A stretch of 64,000 nt of DNA from Pseudomonas chlororaphis subsp. aurantiaca (lineage in GTDB: Bacteria > Pseudomonadota > Gammaproteobacteria > Pseudomonadales > Pseudomonadaceae): NCBI RefSeq assembly GCF_013466605.1, contig NZ_CP059162.1, positions 2,356,001-2,420,000 of the forward strand, read 5' to 3'. Under the pieces are notes generated by a model. That model worked only from the letters and a program-made list of their open reading frames with translations, made no database searches and was not told where the DNA came from. The translations under genes and the position numbers were made by a program. Below are positions 18,382 to 26,166 of the stretch, in pieces (the stretch's first letter is position 1; each line of letters starts with the position of its first letter).

Positions 18382-19506
18382 ATGGCTTGCGTACCGTTCA
18401 ACGGAGGCGACTTGGCCTTGACGCCGCACAATGGAGGAAAGGGACTTTCACTGGCCAGGAGGCTGTACAAAACGCGAATTCTGGGGCTGGCCCTCGGTTT
18501 CCTTTGCGTGTCCGCGGGCATGTACCCGCTGCACCCGCCGCCCTGGGCCTGGGCGTTCATGCTGTTCAATGCCTTCATCTGGCCGCACCTGGCGTACCAG
18601 TGGGCGCGCCGCTCGCCAGTGCCGTTTCGCGGCGAGCATCGCAACCTATTGTTGGATGCCTTCCTCGGCGGGTTCTGGGTGGCGGCCATGCACTTCAACC
18701 CGCTGCCGACCACCACCACCCTGTCGCTGATGGCGATGAACAATATCGCCCTGGGCGGCGTGCCCTTTTTCCTTGCCGGTTGCCTGGCGCAAGCGCTGGG
18801 GATCGCTGTCGGGCTGCTGCTGTTCGGCGTCGGGTTCGTGGCCCAGAGCAGTGCGCTGCAACTCTATGCCTGCCTGCCGATGCTGACCCTGTATCCGCTG
18901 GCCCTGGGTTTTATCTGCTACCAGCAGGCCAATGTCCTGTCCCGGCACAAGCGCGAGTTGCTGGCCCTGAGCCGCACCGACAGCCTGTCGGGCCTGCTCA
19001 ATCACGGGGCCTGGAAGGACCAGCTGGAAATCGAGTTCCAGCGCTGCCGGCGCCAGGCCTCGACCCAGGGCCAGGGCGGCGCCATCGCGCTGATCGATAT
19101 CGACCATTTCAAGGCCATCAACGACACCTACGGCCATGTCGCCGGCGACATCGTGTTGCGCCAGTTGAGCAAGCTGCTCAGGCAGAACCTGCGGATCAGC
19201 GACCAGGCCGGACGCTACGGTGGCGACGAGTTCTGCGTGATCCTGCCGGACGTGCCGCTGGAGCATGCCGCCGAACTGATGGAGGCCTTGCGTTGCCGTT
19301 TCGGCGGGTTGGGCTATGAGCAGAGCCCGGCCCTGCAGGTCAGCCTGAGCATTGGCCTGGCCGCCTATTCTTCGGACCACAGCGATGCCTTGGACTGGTT
19401 GAACGATGCCGACCAGGCCTTGTACGAGGCGAAAACCACCGGCCGCAACAAGGTCAGCTGTCGCCGCGGCGACCACTCGCCAAAGGCCCTGCTGAACTCC
19501 TTGTGA
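18382..19506 (+). CDS. Diguanylate cyclase with MASE2 sensor domain
   Basis: An inner-membrane diguanylate cyclase that makes cyclic-di-GMP. The N-terminal about 185 residues form a MASE2 domain of the DgcC/AdrA type ('LTPHNGGKGLSLARR', 'PPPWAWAFMLFNAFIWPHLAYQW'), with about five hydrophobic segments. The GGDEF domain follows ('ALIDIDHFKAINDTYGH', then 'RYGGDEF'). The inhibitory I-site RxxD ('RISD') sits five residues before GGDEF, so product inhibition is expected. Start is uncertain: ATG 18382 has no Shine-Dalgarno sequence, while GGAGG at 18403-18407 precedes in-frame TTG codons at 18412 and 18418, and MASE2 homology begins at residue 13. P. aeruginosa HsbD is a possible relative. Confidence 0.9.
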   Translation: MACVPFNGGDLALTPHNGGKGLSLARRLYKTRILGLALGFLCVSAGMYPLHPPPWAWAFMLFNAFIWPHLAYQWARRSPVPFRGEHRNLLLDAFLGGFWVAAMHFNPLPTTTTLSLMAMNNIALGGVPFFLAGCLAQALGIAVGLLLFGVGFVAQSSALQLYACLPMLTLYPLALGFICYQQANVLSRHKRELLALSRTDSLSGLLNHGAWKDQLEIEFQRCRRQASTQGQGGAIALIDIDHFKAINDTYGHVAGDIVLRQLSKLLRQNLRISDQAGRYGGDEFCVILPDVPLEHAAELMEALRCRFGGLGYEQSPALQVSLSIGLAAYSSDHSDALDWLNDADQALYEAKTTGRNKVSCRRGDHSPKALLNSL

Positions 19507-19595
19507 GGTCGCTCACAGAGCATTGCGCCAGCATGGAGGGGGGCGAATTTGTCAGGTAGGGTGGGCAGCTTCCGACACGAAACAAGGACCGATTC

Positions 19596-20840
19596 ATGAC
19601 GCAGACTTCCCCTCGCTCATTGCTGGCCGCCCGTATCGGCCTGACCCTCGCCCTTGGCCTGCTGGCCACCCACGCCAGCGCCGCCCCCCACCCCCAAGTG
19701 CAGAACGATGCGCAGCAATACCAGGGCGATGCCCTGAAACTGCTGGAGCGCCTGGTGAACATCGACTCAGGCTCCGGCTACGAGGCGGGGCTGAACCAGG
19801 TGAGCGACATCGCCATCGCCGAGCTGGAAAAACTTGGCGCCAGCATCGAAAAAGTCCCCAACGGCGCTGCCGGCGGCAACCATGTGCTGGCCAGCCTCAA
19901 GGGCACCGGCAAGGCCAGGATCCTGCTGATGGCGCACATGGACACGGTGTTCAAGGAAGGCACCGCGGCCGAGCGGCCGTTCCGCATCCAGGACGGTCGC
20001 GCCTACGGCCCCGGGGTGATGGACGACAAGGGCGGTATCGTCGCCGGGATCTATGCGCTGAAGGTCCTGGATAACCTCAAGTTCAAGGACTACGCACAGA
20101 TCACCTTCCTGCTCGACGCCAGCGAGGAAACCGGTTCCGAGATTGCCACCGAGCTGATCAAGAAAACCGCCAAGGCCCACGACGTGACCTTGAACCTGGA
20201 ACCGGGGCGCCCGGCCGACGGCCTGGTGGTATGGCGCAAGGGCAGCGCCACGGCGCTGGTCGAGGTCAAGGGCAAGGCGGCCCACGCCGGCGTCGCGCCG
20301 GAGCTGGGGCGCAACGCGGCGATGGAAGCGGCGCACCAGATCCTGCAACTGGGCAAGCTGGGGGATGAAGCGAAGAAAACCACCATCAACTTCACCGTGC
20401 TCAAGGCCGGCGACCGCACCAACGTGATTCCCGACCAGGCCACCGCCAAGGCGGATGTGCGGGCGGCGGTGCCGGAGGAGTTCGACCGCATCGAGAAGGA
20501 CCTGGCGCGGGTTTCGGCCAACAAGCTGATCGCCGACACCGAAGTCAAGACCACCTTGCAACGCGGTTTGCCGCCGATGCCGCAGACCGAGCAGTCCGAC
20601 GCGCTGGTGGCCATGGCCCAGGGCATCTACGGCGAGCTGGGGCGCAAGCTGACCATCGAGGGCAGCGGTGGGGCGGCGGACTCCAGCCTGTCGGCCGGCG
20701 TCGGTACGCCGACCCTGGATGGCTTCGGCATCGTCGGCGGCAATATCCACACCCCCGAGGAATACGCCGAAGTCGAGAGCGTGGCGCCGCGCATCTACCT
20801 GCTGGCGCGGATGATCATGGAGCTGTCGGCCAAGCACTGA
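19596..20840 (+). CDS. Secreted M20 metallopeptidase (carboxypeptidase G2-like)
   Basis: A 414-residue periplasmic zinc exopeptidase resembling Pseudomonas carboxypeptidase G2, which removes C-terminal glutamate from folates and peptides. It has a signal peptide to about residue 30 ('THASAAPHP'). Metal ligands are visible in 'LMAHMDTV' (His114, Asp116 nearby), 'GPGVMDDKGG', 'DASEETGSE' and 'NLEPGRP', and the dimerisation domain carries 'KGKAAHAGVAPELGRNA'. The C-terminal 'GSGGAADSSLSAG' and 'GGNIHTPEEY' match the M20A pattern. Precise substrate is inferred, not shown. ATG is preceded by ACAAGGACC. It stands alone. Confidence 0.87.
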   Translation: MTQTSPRSLLAARIGLTLALGLLATHASAAPHPQVQNDAQQYQGDALKLLERLVNIDSGSGYEAGLNQVSDIAIAELEKLGASIEKVPNGAAGGNHVLASLKGTGKARILLMAHMDTVFKEGTAAERPFRIQDGRAYGPGVMDDKGGIVAGIYALKVLDNLKFKDYAQITFLLDASEETGSEIATELIKKTAKAHDVTLNLEPGRPADGLVVWRKGSATALVEVKGKAAHAGVAPELGRNAAMEAAHQILQLGKLGDEAKKTTINFTVLKAGDRTNVIPDQATAKADVRAAVPEEFDRIEKDLARVSANKLIADTEVKTTLQRGLPPMPQTEQSDALVAMAQGIYGELGRKLTIEGSGGAADSSLSAGVGTPTLDGFGIVGGNIHTPEEYAEVESVAPRIYLLARMIMELSAKH

Positions 20841-20884
20841 TCGCAGGAACAGACGCACTGCATTGTCTGCATGGCCGGACCCTG

Positions 20885-20924
20885 TAGCCGTGTAACCGTG
20901 TAACCGTGTAACCGTGTAGCCCTG
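20885..20924. repeat. Octamer tandem repeat (TAACCGTG-type)
   Basis: Five head-to-tail octamers: TAGCCGTG, three copies of TAACCGTG, and TAGCCCTG. They abut the 'TAGCCGCTG' end of the following long inverted repeat and look like slippage copies of that end. Confidence 0.85.
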
Positions 20925-21040
20925 TAGCCGCTGCCGAGCCCGCGAGGCTGCGATCGACTGCGCAGCAGGCGCAAGGATCTCAAGACCGCTGGAGGACCTG
21001 CGGTCCTGTTGCAGCCTCGCAGGCTCGGCAGCGGCTACAG
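20922..21040. repeat. Long inverted repeat element, copy 1
   Basis: The ends at 20922-20951 and 21011-21040 are complementary at 29 of 30 positions, around a 59-nt centre. It is one of four elements in this window whose ends begin CTGTAGCCGCTGCC (others near 35.1, 50.7 and 52.3 kb). All lie between genes. It could form a BIME-like cruciform or a transcript-end stem for the M20 peptidase gene. Confidence 0.85.
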
Positions 21041-21110
21041 GGGTGGCGACAGGCGCCCCCGATCCCTCTGCCTATACTCGAAAGCCTCGTCCCCCACCGC
21101 GGAGCTTTCA

Positions 21111-21509
21111 ATGAGCAACAACCACCTCACCGAATACTTTGATGCCAGCCCCGAAGTGCGGGCGGTGTTCGATGACATCATGCGTACCCGTCAGGTCGAC
21201 CAGGTGAACAACTTCTGGAAATGCCTGGCGGCCCATCCGCCGACCCTGCGGCGTACCTGGGACAGTCTCAAGGAGATCATGGCGCCGGGGGCGCTCGATC
21301 CGTTGACCAAGGAGCTGATCTACGTGGCGGTCAGCGTCACCAACAACTGCCCGTATTGCATCGCTTCGCACACTGCCGCGGCGCGCAAGGCGGGGATGAC
21401 GGAGGCGATGTTCGGCGAGTTGCAGGCGGTGGTCGGCATGGCCAACGAAACCAATCGCCTGGCCAACGGCTACCGGGTGCCGCTGGATGATGCGTTCAAG
21501 CTTGAATGA
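21111..21509 (+). CDS. Carboxymuconolactone decarboxylase/AhpD-fold protein
   Basis: A 132-residue protein of the CMD/AhpD-like family. The CxxC-His active-site motif 'NNCPYCIASHTAAARKAG' is intact (about residues 78-95), as in AhpD-type alkylhydroperoxidases, where the two Cys and the His handle peroxide or thiol exchange. Surrounding sequence 'LDPLTKELIYVAVSVTN' is typical. ATG 21111 has GGAG 6 nt upstream; the longer open frame begins inside the inverted repeat. It is a single gene with no obvious partner, so the physiological substrate is unknown. Confidence 0.87.
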   Translation: MSNNHLTEYFDASPEVRAVFDDIMRTRQVDQVNNFWKCLAAHPPTLRRTWDSLKEIMAPGALDPLTKELIYVAVSVTNNCPYCIASHTAAARKAGMTEAMFGELQAVVGMANETNRLANGYRVPLDDAFKLE

Positions 21510-21574
21510 GTCTGTGACCCACAGGGATGCGGCCCTCGGCGCTGCTCGTATCGGCCAGCGCCGTCATCAGGCTT

Positions 21575-22609
21575 TCAGGCCGCCGCTGCCTTGGCCTGGG
21601 TGGCGAGCAGCGGCACGGCGCGCACCAGGTCGCCGGGTTGCAATTGCAGGCGCTTGGCGCTGAGGCGGTCCACCAGCAGGCAGCCGGACACCAGGCGGCC
21701 GCGGGCGCTGGTGACGCGGCAGCTTTCCAGGCGGCGGTTGTGGATCAGCCAGATCGGCGCATCGTCGTCCGGGGTGCCCACCAGCAGCGGCAGCACCTGG
21801 CTTTCGCGCACCGCGCGGACTTTGCCCAGCTCGGCCTCGATCACCGGCCCGCCGTCGAAGATGTCGATATGGCCCTGATGGGCAAACCCTTCGTGGCGCA
21901 GGATGGCCAGCGCCGCCTCGGCGTTTTCGTGAGCCTGGCCGATCGCGGCCTGGGCCGGTTCGCTGAGCAGGCAGGTGTACAGCGGCTGGCGCGGCAGCAG
22001 TTCGGCGATAAAGGGTTTGTGGCCGAGGCTGGACAGGTGGTCGGCCTGGACGAAATCCATCTGCAGAAAGTGCCGGCCCAGGCTGTTCCAGAAGGGTGAG
22101 CAGCCGTTCTCGTCGCCCTTGCCGCGCAGCTCGGCGATCAGCTTGTCGCCGAACAGGTGCGGGAACTCGGCGACGAACAGCAGGCGCGCCAGGGACAGCA
22201 GGCGGCCGTTGGTGTCACGGCGCTGGTCGGGGCGCAGGAACAGCGAGCAGAGTTCCGATTGGCCGGTCATTTCATTGTTCAGGAACAGGGTCGGGATCTG
22301 CCGCCGGATCCCCAGGTTCGGCGCCGAATTGACGGTCATGCCGACCCGGTAGCTGTACCAGGGTTCGCGCAGGCCCACGGCGCCGGTCAGGGCGCTGATG
22401 CCGACCACTTGCTGGTCGTCGTCTTCGAGCACGAACAGGTAGTCGGCGTCGGCCCGTTCCACCTGCTCGGCAAAGGTCCGCTGGGCCCAGCGAATCCGAT
22501 GGGTCAGGCGCTCCTGGTTGGCTGGCAGAGTGGTGAGCCCCAGGCCCGCGCGCTGGGCCAGGGCCATCAGCGCGGGCAAGTCAGTCATGCGTACCGGGCG
22601 AACGATCAT
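21575..22609 (-). CDS. aruG: Arginine N-succinyltransferase, beta-type subunit (AruG-like)
   Basis: A 344-residue acyltransferase subunit of the AstA family. In Pseudomonas two related polypeptides, AruF and AruG, form the enzyme that transfers succinyl from succinyl-CoA to the alpha-amino group of arginine or ornithine. Family pattern: 'MIVRPVRMTDLPALMALA', 'LTTLPANQERL', 'GAVGLREPWYSYRVG', 'SELCSLFL', 'GCSPFWNSLGRHF' and 'DIFDGGPVIEAE'. The ATG at 22609 has AAGGAG 8 nt upstream. It follows aruF by 58 nt. Missing here are the rest of the ast/aru operon genes (aruC, aruD, aruB, aruE), so this is either a second copy or a pair recruited to another substrate. Confidence 0.85.
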   Translation of the reverse strand: MIVRPVRMTDLPALMALAQRAGLGLTTLPANQERLTHRIRWAQRTFAEQVERADADYLFVLEDDDQQVVGISALTGAVGLREPWYSYRVGMTVNSAPNLGIRRQIPTLFLNNEMTGQSELCSLFLRPDQRRDTNGRLLSLARLLFVAEFPHLFGDKLIAELRGKGDENGCSPFWNSLGRHFLQMDFVQADHLSSLGHKPFIAELLPRQPLYTCLLSEPAQAAIGQAHENAEAALAILRHEGFAHQGHIDIFDGGPVIEAELGKVRAVRESQVLPLLVGTPDDDAPIWLIHNRRLESCRVTSARGRLVSGCLLVDRLSAKRLQLQPGDLVRAVPLLATQAKAAAA

Positions 22610-22667
22610 GATGCAGCTCCTTCTGCGCACCTGTTGCGGCGGCGAATGCAAACGTGTCCGGGATTCT

Positions 22668-23684
22668 TCATAGGGCGACCAGCCGTACCGGGTCGCCGGT
22701 TTGCAGTTGCAGGGCGTGGAAGGTTTCCGGGTTCAGGTTGACCAGGTCCCCCGGCGCTTCGTCCAGGTGCACCAGGGCCGCCCGGTATTGTCCCAGCCGC
22801 TCGTTGCTCGCCAGCCAGGCCCGGCCGCTGCCGCTCTGCGGGCCCGGGCAGGCGTTGGCGATCAGGCTGTGGCGGATGGAGCGAACGCCGTTGTGGCGGG
22901 CGTACAGCGTCGGGCCACCGTCGAACAGGTCGACATAGTGGTTGGCTTCGAACCCCTCGCGCAGCAGGATCTCGTAGGCCTCGCGACCCTGCGGGTGAAC
23001 CTGGCCGATGCAGTCCTGGGCCGCTTTGGGCAGCATCGGGATGTAGATCGGGTATTGCGGCATCAGGTCGGCGAGGAAGCTGCGGCTTTGCAGGCCGCAC
23101 AGGCGCTCGGCCTCGACATAGGGCAGGTCGAAGAAGTGCTTGCCCAGGGCATCCCAGAACGGCGAGTGGCCGTCGTCGCTGCTGTAGCCGACGATCTCGG
23201 TGATGCTGGTGTCGGCGAAGCGCGCGCCATGGGCGGCGATAAACAGCAGGCGGGCCCTGGAGAGCAGCTCCGCCATGGGCGTGCCGACCAGGTCCGGGTC
23301 GATATGAAAGCCGCGCAGCAGGCTGTGGTTGCTCAGGTCCTGGCACAGCGACAGGGTCGGCACGCCATGCTGCACGTTCAGCTCCCGCGAGCTGCTGACG
23401 AAAGGCCGGTTGCGCAGGCTGTAGAAGGGCGCGGAAAACCCGGCCATGGCGAGGATTTCCGAGCAACCGCGCAACTGGCCGCGGGCCGGGTCGTGCAGGA
23501 CAAAAAAATAGTTCTCCGGCCCCGGCGCCTGCACGTTGGCGGCGAAGGAGGCGCAAGAGTCGAGAATCTTGTCCAGCAGGTGCTGTCGATCGTCCGGCAG
23601 GGACGTCACCCCCACCAGGCTTTCACGGGCCAGCCGTTGCAACTCCGGCAAATCGTCTGGCGCAACTGGGCGTAAGACCAGCAT
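22668..23684 (-). CDS. aruF: Arginine N-succinyltransferase, alpha-type subunit (AruF-like)
   Basis: A 338-residue AstA-family subunit, paralogous to the gene after it. Visible motifs are 'MLVLRPVAPDDLPELQRLA', 'GVTSLPDDRQHL', 'YFFVLHD', 'NHSLLRGFHIDP', 'DGHSPFWDALGKHFFDL' and 'YVDLFDGGPTLYA'. It is the AruF type rather than AruG because it carries the 'ELNVQHGVPTLSLCQDLSNHS' region (split here for length) and ends in the short 'QTGDPVRLVAL'. The start has CAGGAG 8 nt upstream. It lies 191 nt downstream of the APC permease gene. Expected partner is AruG; substrate could be arginine, ornithine or a related amino acid. Confidence 0.83.
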   Translation of the reverse strand: MLVLRPVAPDDLPELQRLARESLVGVTSLPDDRQHLLDKILDSCASFAANVQAPGPENYFFVLHDPARGQLRGCSEILAMAGFSAPFYSLRNRPFVSSSRELNVQHGVPTLSLCQDLSNHSLLRGFHIDPDLVGTPMAELLSRARLLFIAAHGARFADTSITEIVGYSSDDGHSPFWDALGKHFFDLPYVEAERLCGLQSRSFLADLMPQYPIYIPMLPKAAQDCIGQVHPQGREAYEILLREGFEANHYVDLFDGGPTLYARHNGVRSIRHSLIANACPGPQSGSGRAWLASNERLGQYRAALVHLDEAPGDLVNLNPETFHALQLQTGDPVRLVAL

Positions 23685-23875
23685 GGATGTACTCCTGTAT
23701 CAAAATGATCGACGCCTGGCCGCGAGACCTGGGCGCCGAACCTGACAATCACTGTCGGTTTCCACGCATTACTGCCACGGCCCGCGACGGCGGGCGGTGG
23801 CACGCAGGCACCTGTCGGCGCCCGCTCGGATTCGCCGGAGCACCTTCATGGTGCCGCGGCGGCCGGGGGTGTTGA

Positions 23876-25219
23876 TTAAAGTGGATCGGCCAGCGCCGTA
23901 TTGGCGCCCAGCCTGTTGAGGAAAAACAGGTAGACCAGGCCGATGGCGATCCAGATGCAACCGAGTTTCTGCGCATCGACCCCCATGTTGTACATGATCG
24001 CGCAGACAATTAGGAAGCCGATCACCGGACAAATCAGATGACGCAGCACCTGGGCCGACTTGTTGCGGCGCCAGTAGTGATTGATCACGGTCAGGTGCAG
24101 CAGCATGAAACCGCTGAGGGCGCCGAAGTTCACCAGGGAGGTGAGGGTGTCCACCGAGTTGATGAACAGGTAGCAGATCAGCAGCGACAGCACCGCCACC
24201 AGGTAGATGCTGACATGCGGCGTGTTGTGCCTGGGGTGGACCTTGGCCAGGATCTTCGGCAGCTTGCCGTCGCGGGCCATGCCGAACAGCAGGCGCGACA
24301 CCGCCGCTTGCGAGGTGATGGCCACCGCCACGCCCCAGGCCAGTGCAGTGGCCACCGCGGTCAGGGTCGCCAGCCAGCTGCCGCCGGCGATTTCGGCGAT
24401 CTCGTAGAAGGCCGTGTCGGCCGACTTGAAGCCCATGCCGGCGGCCAGGTCGGTGGCGATCCAGGTCTGCGCCACGAAGATCGCGCCCATCACCAGCAGG
24501 GTGATCAGCGCGGCGCGGCCGACGCTCTTGCCCGGCTCGCTCTTGATCTCTTCGGCCAGGGTGGAGATGGCATCGAAACCAAGGAACGACAGCACGGCGA
24601 TCGACACGCCCTGCATCAGCATGCCGAAGTGGAAATTCTCCGGGCTGTACAGCGGCGCCAGGGTCAGCTGGCCGTTACCGGTGCCGCCATGCAGGGCGTT
24701 CCAGGCGTAGAACAGGAAGATCCCCAGCACCACCAGCTGCGCCAGGAGAAATACGATATTCATCCGCGCGGTGAAGGTGATGCCGCGCAGGTTGACGAAG
24801 GTGGCGCTGACCAGGAACGCGAGGATGAAGCCGACCTTGGGAATGTCCGGGTACAGGTGGTTCAGCGCCATGGCCGCGTAGACATACAGCAGCGGCGGGA
24901 TCAGCAGGTAGTCGAGCAGCATCAGCCAGCCGGCGATGAAGCCGACATGGGGGTTGAGCCCGCGCTGGGCGTAGGAGTAGACCGAGCCGGCGATGGGAAA
25001 GGCGCGGGCCATGCTACCGTAGCTGAGGGCCGTGAAGAGCATCGCCAGCATGCCGATGATGTAGGCCAGCGGCACCATGCCCGGTGCTTCCTGGTTCACA
25101 TAGCCATAGACCCCGAACGGGGCGATGGGGATCATGAAAATCATCCCGTAGACCACCAGGTCGCGCAGCGTCAGGCCGCGCTTGAGTTCCTGTTTGTAGC
25201 CGAATTCTTCAATCTCCAT
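23876..25219 (-). CDS. APC-family amino acid/amine permease
   Basis: A 447-residue, probably 12-helix importer of the amino acid-polyamine-organocation superfamily. The N-terminus 'LKRGLTLRDLVVYGMIFMIPIAPFGVYG' is the APC start of TM1 with the helix-break motif, and TM3 and TM6 regions ('FLGFDAISTLAEEIK') also fit. Resembles PuuP/YfnA-type transporters. ATG 25219 is chosen because AAGGAG lies 8 nt upstream; the longer frame starts at TTG 25243. The gene is flanked by an amide hydrolase and the aruFG pair, which suggests that it imports the pathway substrate, an amino acid or amine. Confidence 0.87.
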   Translation of the reverse strand: MEIEEFGYKQELKRGLTLRDLVVYGMIFMIPIAPFGVYGYVNQEAPGMVPLAYIIGMLAMLFTALSYGSMARAFPIAGSVYSYAQRGLNPHVGFIAGWLMLLDYLLIPPLLYVYAAMALNHLYPDIPKVGFILAFLVSATFVNLRGITFTARMNIVFLLAQLVVLGIFLFYAWNALHGGTGNGQLTLAPLYSPENFHFGMLMQGVSIAVLSFLGFDAISTLAEEIKSEPGKSVGRAALITLLVMGAIFVAQTWIATDLAAGMGFKSADTAFYEIAEIAGGSWLATLTAVATALAWGVAVAITSQAAVSRLLFGMARDGKLPKILAKVHPRHNTPHVSIYLVAVLSLLICYLFINSVDTLTSLVNFGALSGFMLLHLTVINHYWRRNKSAQVLRHLICPVIGFLIVCAIMYNMGVDAQKLGCIWIAIGLVYLFFLNRLGANTALADPL

Positions 25220-25352
25220 GAAGAGGTTCTCCTTGTCAGCCAAAGGGGGGGCGGATACCTGTCGCTGATGTCGATGGACGACCTGATAGCGGCAGGCAAT
25301 GTATTTGAACCTGGCAGGTTTAAAGACACGCCACGGCGGTTTTTATAGTTGT

Positions 25353-25364
25353 TGTACCGGTACA
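25353..25364. promoter_or_regulatory. Perfect palindrome upstream of the APC permease
   Basis: TGTACCGGTACA is a 12-bp perfect dyad in the 194-nt gap between the amidohydrolase gene and the permease gene, about 134 nt before the permease start. It is AT-flanked and could be an operator for separate control of the permease-aruFG segment. The binding protein is unknown. Confidence 0.4.
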
Positions 25365-25413
25365 GCAAACAGCTTTTTTACAACGACAGCTCTATCCTGG
25401 TTCACAGCCTTTT

Positions 25414-26166
25414 CTACAACAGCGGTGCCAGATAATCCGTCCAGCACTGTATGGCCTGCGGGGTGCGCAGCAGGTCGTTGCGCACCTCGATCAATACCGA
25501 ATCCAGCCCGCGGGCATCGCCGTGGGCCGGCACGGTCATGTCGCCCAGGGCGTCGATCTTGTACGGTTCGTTGCCGGCGATCTTCACGTCGTGGACCGAC
25601 ATGCCTGCCAGCAGGCGCCGGGCGTAACCCTCGGCGCGATCGAACAGGACGCCCATCTCCAGCGTGCGGCGCTGGCCGTAGTACAGCGGGGTAAAACTGT
25701 GGATGCCCACCACCCGCACCGGTCGGCCGGCGGCCAGGCGCGCGTCGATCAGCCCGCTCAGGCGCGCATGGAAGGGCCTGAACAACTGCTTGCGGCGGTA
25801 CTCGCGGGTGGCTTCGTCGAGGTACTGGTTGCCCGGGATCTGGTAGATCTCGCTCTGCAACGGAATGCTGTCGTGGGCCTGGCACGGGCGGTTGAGGTCG
25901 ATCAGCAGCCGCGAATAATTGGCCGTCAGCAGGGTGGCGCCGAGGGTCTGCGACAGGTTTTCCGCCAGCTCCAGGGCGCCGGGGTCCCAGGCGATATGTT
26001 CGCGCGCCGCTTCCGGGTCCAGGCCGAGGTCGTTGAGCGCCGCCGGGATATAACGGCTGGCGTGTTCGCAGACGAGGATCAGCGGGTGCGCGGAGTCTTC
26101 CCGCAGCAGCCGGTAGGCCGGTCGGGTGTACAGCCCCAGTTCAGCGGTTTCAGTACAGGTGTGCAT
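25414..26166 (-). CDS. N-formylglutamate amidohydrolase-family protein
   Basis: A 250-residue enzyme of the FGase/HutG2 family (zinc-dependent amidohydrolase). Family pattern includes 'LILVCEHASRYIPAAL' with Glu-His near the N-terminus, 'IAWDPGALELAENLSQTLGATLLTANYSRLLIDLNR' (split over residues about 58-95), 'VVGIHSFTP', and 'VLIEVRNDLL'. The usual product is glutamate plus formate, but there is no histidine-degradation gene nearby, so a different N-acyl substrate is possible. Start is uncertain between ATG 26166 and GTG 26175; both overlap the ligase gene (17 or 26 nt), showing translational coupling. Confidence 0.82.
   Translation of the reverse strand: MHTCTETAELGLYTRPAYRLLREDSAHPLILVCEHASRYIPAALNDLGLDPEAAREHIAWDPGALELAENLSQTLGATLLTANYSRLLIDLNRPCQAHDSIPLQSEIYQIPGNQYLDEATREYRRKQLFRPFHARLSGLIDARLAAGRPVRVVGIHSFTPLYYGQRRTLEMGVLFDRAEGYARRLLAGMSVHDVKIAGNEPYKIDALGDMTVPAHGDARGLDSVLIEVRNDLLRTPQAIQCWTDYLAPLL

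Noticed and set aside
20881..20960. Possible CRISPR-like array of short repeats
   Set aside because: The units are 8 nt and directly adjacent, with no spacers and no cas genes.
25414..26166. Assignment as hutG of histidine degradation
   Set aside because: No hutU, hutH, hutI or hutC is near it, and it is coupled to a GS-like ligase and a cysteine hydrolase instead.
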